Part shown: piece after piece, positions 63,316-64,000 of the stretch
Numbering within the stretch: position 1 is the first letter of the stretch
Layout: the number at the start of each line of letters is the position of its first letter
Source of the DNA: Hydrogenovibrio kuenenii DSM 12350
GTDB taxonomy: Bacteria > Pseudomonadota > Gammaproteobacteria > Thiomicrospirales > Thiomicrospiraceae
Length of the DNA stretch: 64,000 bases
Assembly: GCF_000526715.1 (NCBI RefSeq)
Contig: NZ_JAGP01000001.1
Location: 1,240,001 to 1,304,000, forward strand
Direction: 5' to 3'
Position numbers and translations under genes: made by a program
The notes under the pieces: generated by a model
Seen by the model: the letters and a program-made list of their open reading frames with translations, nothing else
The model's database searches: none
Told to the model about the DNA's origin: nothing

Positions 63316-63396
63316 AGAGTCATTTCAATTAAGGATGGCGTATTTTACATTTAACTTCAATAACTTAAAATTTAATTTCACTCTAGAACCGATTAT

Positions 63397-63747
63397 TTAT
63401 TCATCTTCGGCAAGCAAAGTAACTTCGACTTCTCCATTAGGTTTATAGATAGTCAGTCTAAGAGTACATTGCTCGGGTTGTTCGCAAACAGGTGTCGGGT
63501 CGTCCGCGCAACAATCACCAGCTACAATGCCATTGTAAAACACCAAAACGGTCAACAACAAAGCCTGCTCGGTTTCTTCAGCGTTGAGCAACATAAAACT
63601 GATGTCGCTATCCGCCACACGATTACTCACCGCCAAACCTTGCTGCAAAGGGAGTTGTGATTTCTCCAACTGCTGCAATTCCGTATTCAACACATTCTTA
63701 AAATCAGGTGTGTTCCAAGCGGTGAGCACGTGCAAAAGCTTCATCAT
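63397..63747 (-). CDS. Hypothetical protein
   Basis: 116 residues, with a helical N-terminal part LLHVLTAWNTPDFKNVLNTELQQLE, a middle strand region and a Cys-rich loop GDCCADDPTPVCEQPEQCTL (four Cys) that may bind metal or form disulfides. No known family. GGAG precedes the first ATG at 5 bases and the second at 8. It is 81 bases after the partial gene at the right edge on the same strand, probably one operon. Confidence 0.6.
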   Translation of the reverse strand: MMKLLHVLTAWNTPDFKNVLNTELQQLEKSQLPLQQGLAVSNRVADSDISFMLLNAEETEQALLLTVLVFYNGIVAGDCCADDPTPVCEQPEQCTLRLTIYKPNGEVEVTLLAEDE

Positions 63748-63828
63748 GACTTCTCCATTCTATCAGGGTGTAGCATAACATTCGAAAACGACACCCCTGC
63801 CTGACTGGTTTTGATGGTTTCTAGCGCA

Positions 63829-63999
63829 TTATTTTTTAAAGTAGCTGGGGCCGAAATAAATCTGATAGCGGACACCATGATTATCGCTCCCTGTTCCTTG
63901 ACCGGAGAAGAACACGGCATAATCATTATTGGAATTTTTTGTAGGCGAAAGGTTTAGAGAAAAATCAACCACTGTCCCCTTAGTTCCCGTCATGAATCC
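63829..63999 (-). CDS. Partial C-terminal end of a gene cut by the right edge
   Basis: The frame GFMTGTKGTVVDFSLNLSPT, continuing NDYAVFFSGQGTGSDNHGVR and YQIYFGPSYFKK, is open to the window edge, ends in TAA, and has coding character (no rare stretch, good amino acid mix). A competing frame over 63744-63926 on the same strand is its shadow. Alternating beta-like composition suggests the end of a secreted or surface protein. The rest lies outside; no family assigned. Confidence 0.55.
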   Translation of the reverse strand, partial: GFMTGTKGTVVDFSLNLSPTKNSNNDYAVFFSGQGTGSDNHGVRYQIYFGPSYFKK

Positions 64000-64000
64000 T

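Noticed and set aside
63744-63926. Open frame beginning MIMPCSSPVKE at the right edge
   Set aside because: It overlaps, in another frame, a better frame (63829-63999) that runs off the edge and looks coding.
1-64000. CRISPR arrays, prophage, tRNA or rRNA genes
   Set aside because: No regularly spaced direct repeats, phage structural genes or structural-RNA signatures were found by eye; a tRNAscan or Rfam search would be decisive.

Overview
This 64 kb window looks like ordinary chromosome from a gammaproteobacterium of moderate to low GC. Gene content and the style of the proteins (short ExbB/ExbD/TonB operon, CzcCBA-type metal efflux, ADP-glucose glycogen pathway with a GH57 enzyme, SelD-MnmH, an [FeFe]-hydrogenase and several c-di-GMP enzymes) would fit a sulfur-oxidising relative of Thiomicrospira, Hydrogenovibrio or Thiomicrorhabdus. 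That placement is inference from memory of family resemblance, not from a search. No rRNA or tRNA gene, CRISPR array, complete insertion sequence or prophage was recognised.

Layout. 0-3.2 kb: two hypothetical genes, a Prx6-type peroxiredoxin with a perfect dyad upstream, and rimO. 3.4-6.4 kb: a Fur-box-controlled exbB-exbD-tonB operon followed by an outer-membrane barrel gene. 6.4-7.4 kb: hemJ and slyD. 7.5-15.5 kb: an OmpR-type regulator and PhoQ-like kinase, then a complete heavy-metal RND efflux system (outer-membrane factor, adaptor, pump) ending in a DUF3240 gene. A DUF302 gene and a YcgN-family gene follow. 16.5-28.4 kb: a seven-gene minus-strand glycogen operon, glk-glgC-GH57-malQ-glgB-glgA-glgP, covering glucose phosphorylation, ADP-glucose formation, polymerisation, branching and breakdown. 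28.6-37 kb: housekeeping and hypothetical genes, including a pseudouridine synthase, COG3146 GNAT, dual-specificity phosphatase, HAD hydrolase, MOSC protein and a LysR/YeiH pair. 37-46.7 kb: an M23 peptidase-domain membrane protein, a small frameshifted membrane-protein gene, AlkD-like, TfoX-N and YaiI proteins, a ParA ATPase with a small disordered partner, ybiT, a rhodanese, a DUF938 methyltransferase, an FKBP, a dUTPase and small membrane proteins. 47-49.1 kb: an [FeFe]-hydrogenase with an added C-terminal NTF2/SnoaL-like domain. 49.8-52.4 kb: two tandem DEAD-box helicases. 52.5-55 kb: a truncated lipocalin gene, then mnmH (selU) and selD. 55-64 kb: an old-yellow-enzyme gene, membrane proteins, two GGDEF genes and a glucosaminidase-domain protein.

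Two patterns cut across the genes. A dispersed short repeat, consensus CCCCAGNCTGGYAGATTTT, occurs about a dozen times, singly or as head-to-head pairs that form hairpins at gene ends, and once inside an intact coding sequence. Separately, a nearly identical promoter-bearing block of about 167 bp sits upstream of both GGDEF genes and each copy ends in that repeat. The most noteworthy protein-level observations are the McdAB-like ParA/disordered-partner pair (partner ends in RVWPD) and the hydrogenase-NTF2 fusion.
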